A stretch of DNA of 64,000 bases from UBA1351 sp964563505 (GTDB lineage Bacteria; Bacillota; Clostridia; Lachnospirales; Vallitaleaceae): positions 37,792 through 101,791 of the forward strand of contig CAZLXW010000003.1 of the NCBI GenBank assembly GCA_964563505.1, in the 5' to 3' direction. Positions 56,313-64,000 of this stretch are shown here, in pieces. The position numbers and the translations under genes are program-made. The notes under the pieces were generated by a model, which searched no databases, had not been told where the DNA came from, and worked only from the letters and a program-made list of their open reading frames with translations. Numbering within the stretch: the first letter of the stretch is position 1; every line of letters starts with the position of its first letter.

Positions 56313-57290
56313 ATGGAAAAAAGCAGCTATAACATTTACACGAATATCGAAAGTTTACTTTACAACTCAATCACCTCAAATTCAAGCGAATCTTTTTACG
56401 CTAAAGATCTCAACTCTCGGTTTATCACCTTAAGCCAATATCATGCTAATTATTTTGGTCTAGATTCTATTGAAGAGGCTCTTGGAAAAACAGATTTTGA
56501 CTTTTTTACAAAAGAACATGCCCAAGAAGCCTACGATGATGAACAAGAAATTATTCGTACAAAAAAGCCTATTCTTGCAAAGGTTGAAAAAGAAACTTGG
56601 GAAAATGATTATGTTTCTTATGTTATTACTTCAAAATATCCACTTTTAGATAATAGTGGCGAAGTTATTGGCACATGGGGACATAGTATTAATGTTGCCT
56701 CTACAAATAGTGAGTCCGGTCCGATTAAACAAAAGATAATAAAGGAAGATGCCTTTGAAGAGCATTTGGATAAAGCTACAAAAATTGACCCATTGACAAA
56801 ACTCAAAAATATTAAATCCTTCTACGAACAAATGAATCTTTTTTACCAATCGGCAATGAATACTATGAATATGCCGTCTACAATACATTGTTTAATGCTC
56901 GTTGATATAAGCAATTATGCCATAATTAACGTTAATTATGGACAAGAAGTTGCTGACCAATCTATACAGTCTATTGCATACTTCTTGAAAACATTACAAT
57001 CTTCACAGTTCCATGCCTTTCGTTATAGTGGTGACCGTTTTGCGATACTTACCGAAGCTCCTTCCTATGAGAAAGCTATCAATATTGCCAAATCAATAAT
57101 ACACGATATCGAAAAGCTTCCCATTACAGAGAGTCAAGATATAAATATTGAAGTGAATATCGGATTAAGTCAATTCCGTGAAAAATTACCCCTTGGAGAT
57201 ATATATGACATTATTGATCTTACGGATAAACGCTTATATGCTTCTCAGAAACTTCTAAAAACAAGTTTAATTTATGATGACAGCTATTAA
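56313..57290 (+). CDS. PAS-GGDEF protein with degenerate active site
   Basis: A 325-residue cytosolic protein: PAS domain (about residues 27-126; FYAKDLNSRFITLSQY) with a HAxxAYDDEQ-type helix, and a GGDEF-fold domain (about 158-316; TKIDPLTKLKNIKSF). The catalytic motif reads SGDRF (about 239-243) instead of GG(D/E)EF, with the key Glu replaced by Arg, and no RxxD inhibitory site. It is therefore unlikely to make cyclic-di-GMP and may bind GTP or a partner. ATG 56313 follows AAGGAG. Convergent with prfA, with a terminator between. Confidence 0.85.
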   Translation: MEKSSYNIYTNIESLLYNSITSNSSESFYAKDLNSRFITLSQYHANYFGLDSIEEALGKTDFDFFTKEHAQEAYDDEQEIIRTKKPILAKVEKETWENDYVSYVITSKYPLLDNSGEVIGTWGHSINVASTNSESGPIKQKIIKEDAFEEHLDKATKIDPLTKLKNIKSFYEQMNLFYQSAMNTMNMPSTIHCLMLVDISNYAIINVNYGQEVADQSIQSIAYFLKTLQSSQFHAFRYSGDRFAILTEAPSYEKAINIAKSIIHDIEKLPITESQDINIEVNIGLSQFREKLPLGDIYDIIDLTDKRLYASQKLLKTSLIYDDSY

Positions 57291-57314
57291 ATACTTCAAT
57301 AAATAGTGTTACAC

Positions 57315-57366
57315 TAAAAAAGAGTCTTTGTCCTGCATGAATCGTGCAAGGCAAAGGCTCTTTTTA
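57315..57366. terminator. bidirectional terminator between the PAS-GGDEF gene and prfA
   Basis: AAAGAG-CTTTG and CAAAG-CTCTTT arms with an inner TGCA hairpin form a long stem flanked by A5 on the left and T5 on the right, so both converging genes end here. Confidence 0.87.
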
Positions 57367-57386
57367 TGCTATATGAAAGTCCTAGC

Positions 57387-58457
57387 TTAATTTTTTTCCA
57401 TAGATTTCATTTTTTCTGCTTGATCTGCCGTATTTAGGCTATCAATTAATTCGTATATATCTCCATCCAAAATTGTGTCCAACTTATGCAAGGTCAACTT
57501 AATCCGATGATCGGTTACGCGACCTTGTGGAAAATTATAGGTACGAATCTTTTCACTCCGATCGCCCGTACCAACTTGGCTTCGTCGATCTTCTGCTAAT
57601 TCACTTTGTTGCTTCTCAAGCTCCATATCATATAATCGTGAGCGAAGAACCTTCATGGCTTGATCGCGGTTTTTAAGCTGAGATTTTCCATCTTGACATG
57701 ATACAACCAATCCTGTCGGCAAATGGGTTATTCGCACGGCTGAATCCGTTGTATTAACACTTTGACCTCCATTACCTGATGATCGAAACACATCAATCCT
57801 CAAATCATTTTGATCAACTTCAACTTCAACATCTTCGACTTCAGGTAATACTGCTACTGTTACTGTTGACGTATGGATTCTCCCCCCCGATTCGGTAACA
57901 GGAACACGTTGAACTCGGTGCACGCCACTTTCAAATTTTAACTTTGAATATGCGCCTTGTCCTTGTATAGAAAAAATAACCTCTTTGAATCCACCTACCC
58001 CACTTTCGTTTATATTCATGACATCAACTTTCCAATGGCTACGTTCAGCAAAGCGTATATACATGCGATATAATTCCGCCGCAAATAATGCCGCCTCATC
58101 TCCACCAGCACCGGCACGAATCTCAACGATAACGTTTTTATCATCATTTGGATCTTTGGGTAATAAGAGTTTTTTCAATTTAGCTTCATTATTTTTTAAT
58201 GCTTCTCTTGCTTGTGCTAATTCTTCTTTTGCCAATTCAACAATCTCAGGATCTGATTCTTTTAACATTTCTAGTGACTCTTGAATCGTTTCCTCGTTTG
58301 CTTTGTACGCTTTGTAATTTTCAACTACAGGCGTTAAATCAGAATGTTCTTTCATATATTGTTGCCATTGCTTTTGATCAGCAATAATATCCGCATCATT
58401 AATTTGTGCAGACAGAAATTCATATCTGTCAATAATACCTTCCAATTGATCTAACAT
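57387..58457 (-). CDS. prfA: peptide chain release factor 1
   Basis: A 356-residue class I release factor that reads UAG/UAA and releases the peptide. The catalytic GGQ is in SSGNGGQSVNTTDSAVRI (about residue 230). The domain 1 helical hairpin and the decoding region (KLKFESGVHRVQRVPVTESGGR) are present. GAGGTG precedes ATG 58457. It follows prmC by 15 bases; PrmC methylates the GGQ glutamine, so the two are functionally paired. Confidence 0.97.
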   Translation of the reverse strand: MLDQLEGIIDRYEFLSAQINDADIIADQKQWQQYMKEHSDLTPVVENYKAYKANEETIQESLEMLKESDPEIVELAKEELAQAREALKNNEAKLKKLLLPKDPNDDKNVIVEIRAGAGGDEAALFAAELYRMYIRFAERSHWKVDVMNINESGVGGFKEVIFSIQGQGAYSKLKFESGVHRVQRVPVTESGGRIHTSTVTVAVLPEVEDVEVEVDQNDLRIDVFRSSGNGGQSVNTTDSAVRITHLPTGLVVSCQDGKSQLKNRDQAMKVLRSRLYDMELEKQQSELAEDRRSQVGTGDRSEKIRTYNFPQGRVTDHRIKLTLHKLDTILDGDIYELIDSLNTADQAEKMKSMEKN

Positions 58458-58472
58458 TTCTTCACCTCATAA

Positions 58473-59357
58473 TTAATTCTTAGTCCCTGAAATAATTCTT
58501 TCAAGACCAGCCATATCATTTACTTCTCGTATATCAGAAAAGCCTCTTAACTCCATTAATTTTTTAATATCCTGCATCTGTCCGTTCCCAATCTCAAAAA
58601 ACAAGCCGCCTCCATTTTTCAGTCGTGCAAAACTGTCTTGAATAATCCGACGATAAAAGATTAACCCGTCATCGCCTCCGTCTAGTGCAATTGTGGGCTC
58701 ATAATCTTTGACTTCCTTCATAAGTCCCTCTAAATCATTGCGCGGAATATAGGGAGGATTTGACACAATGAGGTCATACTTCATTTCAGATTCAATATGA
58801 CTGAATAAATCACTTTTCACCCATTGAATCATCGACTTATCCAAAAGAAACTCTTCATTTTTCTTGCTAACTAAAAGAGCATCATCTTGAATGTCAACAC
58901 CAACCCACTCCATGTCAACCCCAGGAAATTTACTTGAAATTTCTTTTACTAAACTAATTAAAATACATCCACTACCAGTACACATATCTAAGATACGCAA
59001 CGTCTTTTTTCCTTGACAAATCATCTCTTCAATCTTGGATAAACATAATTCAACGAGAATTTCTGTCTCTAGCCGAGGAATCAATACAGATTCATTGACA
59101 TAAAACTTATTGCCCATAAAATATTGTTCATGGGTTATATACTGAAGAGGAACACCTTCCATGCGTTGTTCAACAAACGTCAAATACAATGAAACGACGT
59201 CTTCTTTCACATCTTCGCTATACTTGGATAGCAAAGTAGTAAAATCAGTCTTCATCGCATATTCAAGTAATAACCGTGCGTCAACTGTCGGTATCCCCTC
59301 TTTATCCAATTGTTCCTGTCCGGCTTTAAGCAACCGGTGTACTTGATATGTCTTCAA
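58473..59357 (-). CDS. prmC: release factor glutamine methyltransferase
   Basis: A 294-residue SAM-dependent enzyme with N-terminal helical cap, motif I LDMCTGSGCILISL and catalytic NPPY in LIVSNPPYIPRNDL. It modifies the GGQ glutamine of the release factors. The frame starts with TTG 59357 with AAAGGA eight bases upstream; no ATG is available nearby. It overlaps the DUF1385 gene by 32 bases, so translation is coupled. Confidence 0.95.
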   Translation of the reverse strand: MKTYQVHRLLKAGQEQLDKEGIPTVDARLLLEYAMKTDFTTLLSKYSEDVKEDVVSLYLTFVEQRMEGVPLQYITHEQYFMGNKFYVNESVLIPRLETEILVELCLSKIEEMICQGKKTLRILDMCTGSGCILISLVKEISSKFPGVDMEWVGVDIQDDALLVSKKNEEFLLDKSMIQWVKSDLFSHIESEMKYDLIVSNPPYIPRNDLEGLMKEVKDYEPTIALDGGDDGLIFYRRIIQDSFARLKNGGGLFFEIGNGQMQDIKKLMELRGFSDIREVNDMAGLERIISGTKN

Positions 59358-60309
59358 TTCCTGGATCCTTTATCTCTTCTTCATTTTTCACTTCATCTGG
59401 ATTTTTTAAAACGCTTTTCAATGCTGTTAATGCCACTTCAAGTTGTCCATCATCTGGCTCCGCTGTCGTTAATTTTTGTAATAACAATCCTGGTTTAGTG
59501 AATATATCTAATATCTTCGACTCACTACGTCCTAAGAACTTCAATACTTCATAGGATATTCCTGCGATAATCGGCAACATAACAAGTCGAACTACTAAAC
59601 GTTGAACTAAAGTTTGTGCATTAATAATTGTAAGTACAAAAACACTTATGACCACAATATAAAGCAAAAAACTCGTTCCGCAGCGTTTATGCAAACGCGT
59701 TTGTTTCTTGGCATTTTCCACTGTTAGGTCTAATCCACTTTCATAACAATGGATAGATTTATGCTCTGCGCCATGATATTGAAATACTCTTTGAATATCT
59801 TTCATTTTTGAAATTAAAACAATATATGTAAGCAGTACAGCAACTCGAATAATACCGTCTGCAAAATTTACCCATTGGTCCGATGGTAAAATAGGTTTCA
59901 TTAAATGCGACAACCCTAATGGTAATATAACAAATAGCCCAACAGACATAAGTAAGGCTAGAACAACCGAAATCATAATGAACACATCGTTTGCTTTATC
60001 TCCAAATACCTTATTAATCCATCGATCAAATTTTGATTCTTCTTCTGTTTCCCCTTCAACTTCAAAAAATTCAGCTGAAAAAGTTAATATTTTCATACCC
60101 ATTACAAGAGACTCTACAAATGCAACAATCCCTCTGATAAAAGGTAATCCTAAGATTTTGCTACGTTTAGTGAAGCTTTTATGATTCATTTCTTCAACAA
60201 TTATTTCCTTATCCGGTTTTCGAACGGCTACAGCGTATAAGTCATCATTACGCATCATTACACCTTCAATGACTGCTTGACCTCCAACACTTGGTTTATT
60301 CTCTTTCAT
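59326..60309 (-). CDS. DUF1385 membrane protein (YqhQ-like)
   Basis: A 327-residue protein with the family start GGQAVIEGVMMR and several hydrophobic segments (about residues 95-260), including the FQYHGAEHKSIHCYE motif of possible metal ligands. It lies before prmC and prfA in most Clostridia. Function is unknown; the conserved His/Glu cluster suggests a membrane enzyme. ATG 60309 has GGAAG upstream; an earlier ATG at 60324 has no site. Confidence 0.88.
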   Translation of the reverse strand: MKENKPSVGGQAVIEGVMMRNDDLYAVAVRKPDKEIIVEEMNHKSFTKRSKILGLPFIRGIVAFVESLVMGMKILTFSAEFFEVEGETEEESKFDRWINKVFGDKANDVFIMISVVLALLMSVGLFVILPLGLSHLMKPILPSDQWVNFADGIIRVAVLLTYIVLISKMKDIQRVFQYHGAEHKSIHCYESGLDLTVENAKKQTRLHKRCGTSFLLYIVVISVFVLTIINAQTLVQRLVVRLVMLPIIAGISYEVLKFLGRSESKILDIFTKPGLLLQKLTTAEPDDGQLEVALTALKSVLKNPDEVKNEEEIKDPGIEDISSTPVA

Positions 60310-60421
60310 TTTATTCACTTCCATTTCTATGTTTTAAGCACATGTGTACATGCTCCATTATATACCTAACTCACGAAAAAATAAAGCTATGCATAAATAA
60401 AAGAATGTTCTATAGTAAAAC

Positions 60422-60446
60422 AAAAAGTTGAGGTTACCCTCAACTT
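60422..60446 (-). terminator. intrinsic terminator after rpmE
   Basis: AAGTTGAGG and CCTCAACTT form a perfect nine-base-pair stem with a TTAC loop, followed on the minus strand by TTTGTTTT. It begins four bases after the L31 stop. Confidence 0.9.
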
Positions 60447-60450
60447 ATTA

Positions 60451-60663
60451 TTATTCTTCGTCGTTACTGATACCATATTTACGATTAAATCGGTCAATAC
60501 GTCCACGCGCTTGAACTGATTTTTGTTGTCCGGTATAGAATGGATGACATTTTGAACAGATTTCTGTATGAATTGCTTCTTTTGTTGAACCTGTAACAAA
60601 TTCATTTCCACAGTTACATTTTACAGTTGCTTGATGATATTCTGGATGAATTCCTTCTCTCAT
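60451..60663 (-). CDS. rpmE: ribosomal protein L31, zinc-binding form
   Basis: A 70-residue L31 of the C+ type: HPEYHQATVKCNCGNEF and CSKCHPFYTGQQ provide four cysteines for zinc. ATG 60663 follows AGAGGTG; the in-frame ATG at 60681 lacks a site. It has its own promoter and terminator although embedded between rho and DUF1385. In B. subtilis the zinc form is replaced by a zinc-free paralogue under zinc limitation, so zinc control here is a reasonable expectation. Confidence 0.95.
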   Translation of the reverse strand: MREGIHPEYHQATVKCNCGNEFVTGSTKEAIHTEICSKCHPFYTGQQKSVQARGRIDRFNRKYGISNDEE

Positions 60664-60744
60664 ACTTTTCACCTCTTTCATACATTACTTCTAAACGATT
60701 AGATTATTGTCCAATGAATTCTTGTCCATCTAGACAGCCTACAC

Positions 60745-60773
60745 ATTATAACATATTGCTAAACCCATTGCAA
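60745..60773 (-). promoter_or_regulatory. sigma-A promoter of rpmE
   Basis: Minus-strand TTGCAA (60768-60773) and TATAAT (60745-60750) are separated by 17 bases. The -35 box is eight bases after the rho stop. Direct repeats TTGTCCA occur in the leader (60707-60713 and 60722-60728). Confidence 0.8.
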
Positions 60774-60780
60774 TATGTAT

Positions 60781-62256
60781 CTAGTAATTATTCAAGATAT
60801 TTTTTGATAATTTATGGGCATATTCTTCGTTGCTTTTTGTGTCAACAAATACCTTCAACATACTATCAATGACATCTTCAGACCGCATATTGGCAGAAAC
60901 CTTACGCAGTTTATTCACCGCTTCTAATTCCATTTCACTGTATAACAAATCATCACGTCGAGTGCCTGATTTACTTACATCAATAGCCGGGAAAATACGC
61001 TTTTCTTGAAGTTTACGATCAAGTACTAGCTCCATATTACCTGTCCCTTTGAATTCTTCAAAAACTACATCATCCATCTTGCTTCCTGTTTCAACTAAGG
61101 CTGTAGCTAATATAGTTAATGATCCACCTTCCTCAATATTCCTCGCTGCACCAAAGAATTTTTTTGGCATATGTAAAGCAGCCGGATCTAATCCACCGGA
61201 AAGGGTTCGACCACTTGGTGGGATAATCAAGTTATATGCTCTGGCTAATCGTGTAATACTATCTAATAAAATAACAAGATCTTTTTTCTGTTCAACCATA
61301 CGCTTAGCTCTAGCTAGAACCATCTCTGAAACACGTTTATGATGTTCCGGTAATTCATCAAAGGTCGAATGAATAACTTCAACATTCTCTCCTACAATAG
61401 ATCGTCTTATATCCGTCACTTCTTCTGGCCGTTCATCAATCAATAATACAATTAGTCCAACATCCGGATGATTTTTGGTGATTGCATTCGCCACTTTTTT
61501 GATTAATGTTGTTTTTCCTGCTTTAGGAGGGGATACAATCATACCTCTCTGGCCTTTACCGATTGGAGCGATAAAATCCATGAGGCGCAATGCATAATCA
61601 TCTGAGCGTGTATTCAAGTTCAAGCGTTCATTCGGAAATATCGGTGTTAGCTCCTCAAACTTCGGTCGAATAGCTGCTTTACCCGGGTCATCACCATTAA
61701 CAGACGTCACATAAAGCAAAGCTCTAAATTTTTCTTTTTCTTTTGCTACACGAATATTTCCTTCAATTATATCGCCCGTTCTTAAACTAAATCTTCTGAT
61801 TTGCGAAGGCGATACATATACATCATCTTCTCCGGGCATATAGTTATCGCTTCGAATAAATCCAAATCCGTCCGGAAGAACTTCTAAAATACCTTGTGCT
61901 ACTTCTCCACTATCTAATGCGTTCATCACTTTCGGCTTTGGTTTTTTCTTTTGAACAGATTGTTCTGTACTTGTTTCCTCTGGCGGATTCTTTTCTTCTA
62001 TTTCATCGGCAACTTCAATTTTTTCTTTGTTTTTTTTCTCTTTGTTGGCTTGAGAAATTTCCGAATAATTCAATTCACGCGTTTCATATTCTCTTGTTGA
62101 TTTACGTTTTGTCATTTTTTCTTCATTTTTTTGTTCAATTTCTGCGAGCAATTGAACAAGTTCAGCCTTTTTGAAGTTTTTCACATCTAGTATACCTAAT
62201 TCCGTGGCTATTTCACGTAATTGTGCTACCTTCATCTTCGAATAATTTGTTTTCAA
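60781..62256 (-). CDS. rho: transcription termination factor Rho
   Basis: A 491-residue hexameric RNA helicase that ends transcription. The SAP-like Rho_N domain is at residues about 5-42, followed by a charged Lys/Glu insert (about 43-108), a cold-shock RNA-binding domain (PDGFGFIRSDNYMPGEDDVY), Walker A SPPKAGKTTL, Walker B VILLDSITRLARAYN, Q-loop and R-loop LSGGLDPAALHMPKKFFG. It starts at TTG 62256 with AGGAGG seven bases upstream. Promoter at 62433-62460 leaves a leader of about 170 bases. The insert is common in Clostridia. Confidence 0.97.
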   Translation of the reverse strand: MKTNYSKMKVAQLREIATELGILDVKNFKKAELVQLLAEIEQKNEEKMTKRKSTREYETRELNYSEISQANKEKKNKEKIEVADEIEEKNPPEETSTEQSVQKKKPKPKVMNALDSGEVAQGILEVLPDGFGFIRSDNYMPGEDDVYVSPSQIRRFSLRTGDIIEGNIRVAKEKEKFRALLYVTSVNGDDPGKAAIRPKFEELTPIFPNERLNLNTRSDDYALRLMDFIAPIGKGQRGMIVSPPKAGKTTLIKKVANAITKNHPDVGLIVLLIDERPEEVTDIRRSIVGENVEVIHSTFDELPEHHKRVSEMVLARAKRMVEQKKDLVILLDSITRLARAYNLIIPPSGRTLSGGLDPAALHMPKKFFGAARNIEEGGSLTILATALVETGSKMDDVVFEEFKGTGNMELVLDRKLQEKRIFPAIDVSKSGTRRDDLLYSEMELEAVNKLRKVSANMRSEDVIDSMLKVFVDTKSNEEYAHKLSKNILNNY

Positions 62257-62432
62257 GTTTTGTCCTCCTATTTAATTCCACTACTATTACTTAATAATAT
62301 AGTGCACGAATAAATCGCAATTCAATTTTAATCATTGGGGATATCTATGATTTCTGAATATAACTTTAGATAATTCGGGATGGTGCTAACTAAGATAAGA
62401 ATTATAATTGTTAATTTCTATACATTAATCTA

Positions 62433-62460
62433 ATTATACCATAAAATATAGAATACACAA
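62433..62460 (-). promoter_or_regulatory. sigma-A promoter of rho
   Basis: Minus-strand TTGTGT (62455-62460) and consensus TATAAT (62433-62438) are separated by 16 bases. It gives a leader of about 170 bases before the rho start. Confidence 0.68.
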
Positions 62461-62479
62461 TATATTTATGCGTCAAGAT

Positions 62480-63832
62480 TTATAGACCTAAAAAAATCCA
62501 TGCAGCAATCGTAAAGAAGATTAATAAGGTTGTTGCGTCAGTAATTGTTGTTATTAAAGGGCTGGCCATAATTGCCGGATCTAATTTAACTTTCTTGGCA
62601 ACAATCGGAAGAATTCCGCCCATTAAGGCCGCCATTGTTGTCGTACCAATCAATGTTAATCCTACAATTAATGCCAATTTTACATTTCGGCTAAATAACA
62701 TAATTCGAAGAAAATTTAAGAAACCTAAAGTAATACCAATAATAATTCCCACGCGTACTTCTTTCCAAATAACTTTAAATAGATCGTTAAATTTTATATC
62801 ACCAAGGGTCAATCCACGGATAACTAGTGTGGATGATTGTGCTCCAGCGTTTCCGCCTGTACTCATTAGCATTGGCATGACACCGACTAATACTGTAAAT
62901 TGAGCGGTTAAGAAACTATGTTGATCTGTAATTAATTGTGAAATCGTAGCTGAAAACATTAATACAACTAACCATACAATTCTTTTTTTTGCTAGCGTAA
63001 ATGCAGACATTGTCATGTATTCATCATCTGAAGGTGCGATTGCAGCCATTAATTGAAAATCTTCTGTTGTTTCTTCCTCAATGACATCAACAATGTCATC
63101 AATTGTTATAATTCCCACTAACCGACGTTCATTATCAACTACAGGTAGAGAAAGCAAATCATATTTTTTAAATATTTCAGCAATATATTCTTGGTCATCG
63201 TGGGTATTTACACTGATATAATCATCCGTCATTATATTTTCAATCATTTCATCTTCTTTTGCTAACACCAAATTTTTTAGTGATAAAATCCCTTGTAGTT
63301 CTCTATGTTCAGCCATAATATAACACGTATATATTGTTTCTTTATCTAATCCTGTTTCTCGAATATGTATCATTGCTTCATGTGCTGTCATTTTTTTATG
63401 CAAATCAATAAATTCAATCGTCATAAGGCTTCCTGCTGAATCTTCAGGATATTTTAGAAATTGATTAATCAATGTTCGTTGCTTTTGTGTCGAATTTTTT
63501 AAAATCTTTTTCACAATATTTGCAGGGACCTCACCTACCAAGTCGACCATATCATCAAAATATAATTCATCAATAATTAATTTTAATTCATCTTCACTAA
63601 TTAATGAAGTAATCTCTTTTTGTCTTTCCATATCAATCAAGGGAAATACATCAACAGCTTTGCTTTTTGGTAATAGTCTATAGACGATTAAGGCCTCTGA
63701 CGGCGACATTTCATCAATAAACTCCGCTATATCTGCAGGCATCATATTCATAAGATATTTTTTTAATTCAGTAAATCTTTTGTCTTTGACTAACTGCTCT
63801 AAAAATTTTAGCTTTTCTTCATATCCCTCCAC
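62480..63832 (-). CDS. mgtE: magnesium transporter MgtE
   Basis: A 450-residue channel: N-terminal superhelical MgtE_N domain (about residues 10-125), two CBS domains (about 130-255, with NTHDDQEYIAEIF), a connecting helix, and five membrane segments (about 285-450; STGGNAGAQSSTLVIRGL signature). It imports Mg2+ and closes when cytosolic Mg2+ is high. The start is GTG 63832, with AGGAGGG five bases before it. No M-box leader precedes it: only about 115 bases separate it from the tRNA. A possible promoter (TTGTTC, 18 bases, TATTAT) overlaps the tRNA terminator. Confidence 0.94.
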   Translation of the reverse strand: MEGYEEKLKFLEQLVKDKRFTELKKYLMNMMPADIAEFIDEMSPSEALIVYRLLPKSKAVDVFPLIDMERQKEITSLISEDELKLIIDELYFDDMVDLVGEVPANIVKKILKNSTQKQRTLINQFLKYPEDSAGSLMTIEFIDLHKKMTAHEAMIHIRETGLDKETIYTCYIMAEHRELQGILSLKNLVLAKEDEMIENIMTDDYISVNTHDDQEYIAEIFKKYDLLSLPVVDNERRLVGIITIDDIVDVIEEETTEDFQLMAAIAPSDDEYMTMSAFTLAKKRIVWLVVLMFSATISQLITDQHSFLTAQFTVLVGVMPMLMSTGGNAGAQSSTLVIRGLTLGDIKFNDLFKVIWKEVRVGIIIGITLGFLNFLRIMLFSRNVKLALIVGLTLIGTTTMAALMGGILPIVAKKVKLDPAIMASPLITTITDATTLLIFFTIAAWIFLGL

Positions 63833-63903
63833 GTTATGCCCTCCTAACCTATGAATTTTTAAATTGTTTCCTATGAAGTATAATACCACAAAATTGTAAA
63901 TTA

Positions 63904-63945
63904 GAACAAAAAAAATCTATATCATAGGATATAGATTTTTTGTTC
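63904..63945. terminator. terminator of the tRNA-Arg transcript
   Basis: A palindrome with AATCTATATC/GATATAGATT core and A/T runs on both sides begins five bases after the tRNA 3' end. It is bidirectional in form. Confidence 0.87.
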
Positions 63946-63949
63946 CTAG

Positions 63950-64000
63950 CGTGCGCAAAAGGATTTGAACCCTCGGCCTTCTGGTCCGTAGCCAGACGCT
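63950..64000 (-). tRNA. tRNA-Arg (anticodon ACG), 5' part beyond the window
   Basis: Read on the minus strand from 64000: end of the D-arm, anticodon stem TCTGG/CCAGA with loop CTACGGA (anticodon ACG), variable loop, T-arm GAGGG-TTCAAAT-CCTTT (two G-T pairs), 3' acceptor half TGCGCAC and discriminator G at 63950. The CCA end is not encoded. The 5' acceptor half and D-arm lie outside the window. Confidence 0.93.

Noticed and set aside
63833..63950. M-box magnesium riboswitch upstream of mgtE
   Set aside because: Only about 115 bases are available and the tRNA terminator uses part of them; none of the M-box conserved segments is visible.

Overview
The window is a low-GC, gene-dense chromosomal segment of an anaerobic, motile Firmicute of the class Clostridia. 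Evidence: pyruvate:ferredoxin oxidoreductase, a bifunctional AdhE behind a Rex-type operator, a V-type ATPase, paired GlgC/GlgD, strong AGGAGG ribosome-binding sites, and the rho - rpmE - DUF1385 - prmC - prfA block usual in Clostridia. A Lachnospirales-like (for example Vallitaleaceae-type) genome is my best guess, but the genus is not resolved from sequence alone. I see no transposase, phage gene or CRISPR array. About four fifths of the genes are on the minus strand.

Layout. 1-6.2 kb: start of a V-type ATPase operon preceded by addB, a small unknown gene, a YjbQ protein and a metallophosphoesterase. 6.3-9.8 kb: pyruvate:ferredoxin oxidoreductase with its own promoter and terminator. 10-11.6 kb: phosphate transporter with its DUF47 partner. 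11.7-19.9 kb: a compact ten-gene run starting at a good sigma-A promoter: polar amino-acid ABC transporter, DUF3783 and UPF0316 proteins, a FetAB-type transporter, an SH3 lipoprotein, a multi-GAF protein and a Crp/Fnr regulator. 20-23.3 kb (plus): two glycosyltransferases and a flippase-like membrane protein, probably for membrane glycolipid. 23.3-29.7 kb: citrate synthase, HD-GYP phosphodiesterase, two-component system, chemoreceptor. 29.8-38.6 kb: a 50-residue DUF3787 protein, asd, ilvE, cheX, glgC/glgD, DegV, a membrane-anchored MurF-like ligase and a hydrolase. 38.8-43.9 kb: an ArsR-type regulator converging on an operon of two MutS-like ATPases headed by a regulator that joins an XRE helix-turn-helix to a CarH-like cobalamin module. 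43.9-53 kb: oxidoreductase, ABC-F protein, a 143-base nested palindrome, chemoreceptor, aconitase, and a DUF2294/antiporter operon with an attenuator-like leader. 53.4-64 kb: adhE, a PAS-GGDEF protein with a broken active site, prfA/prmC/DUF1385, rpmE, rho, mgtE and a truncated tRNA-Arg.

How the parts fit: pyruvate is oxidised by PFOR to acetyl-CoA, which goes to ethanol through AdhE or to citrate and isocitrate through citrate synthase and aconitase (a biosynthetic partial TCA branch). Chemotaxis (two Cache-domain receptors, CheX) and cyclic-di-GMP turnover (HD-GYP) are represented. The least ordinary locus is the cobalamin regulator with the tandem MutS-like genes (39.85-43.87 kb): the regulator keeps the Wx9EH and axial-His signature of the CarH photoreceptor, has a different DNA-binding domain, and has a perfect inverted repeat inside its own promoter. 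Second is the candidate cis-regulatory RNA in front of the DUF2294/antiporter pair (52.998-53.16 kb).
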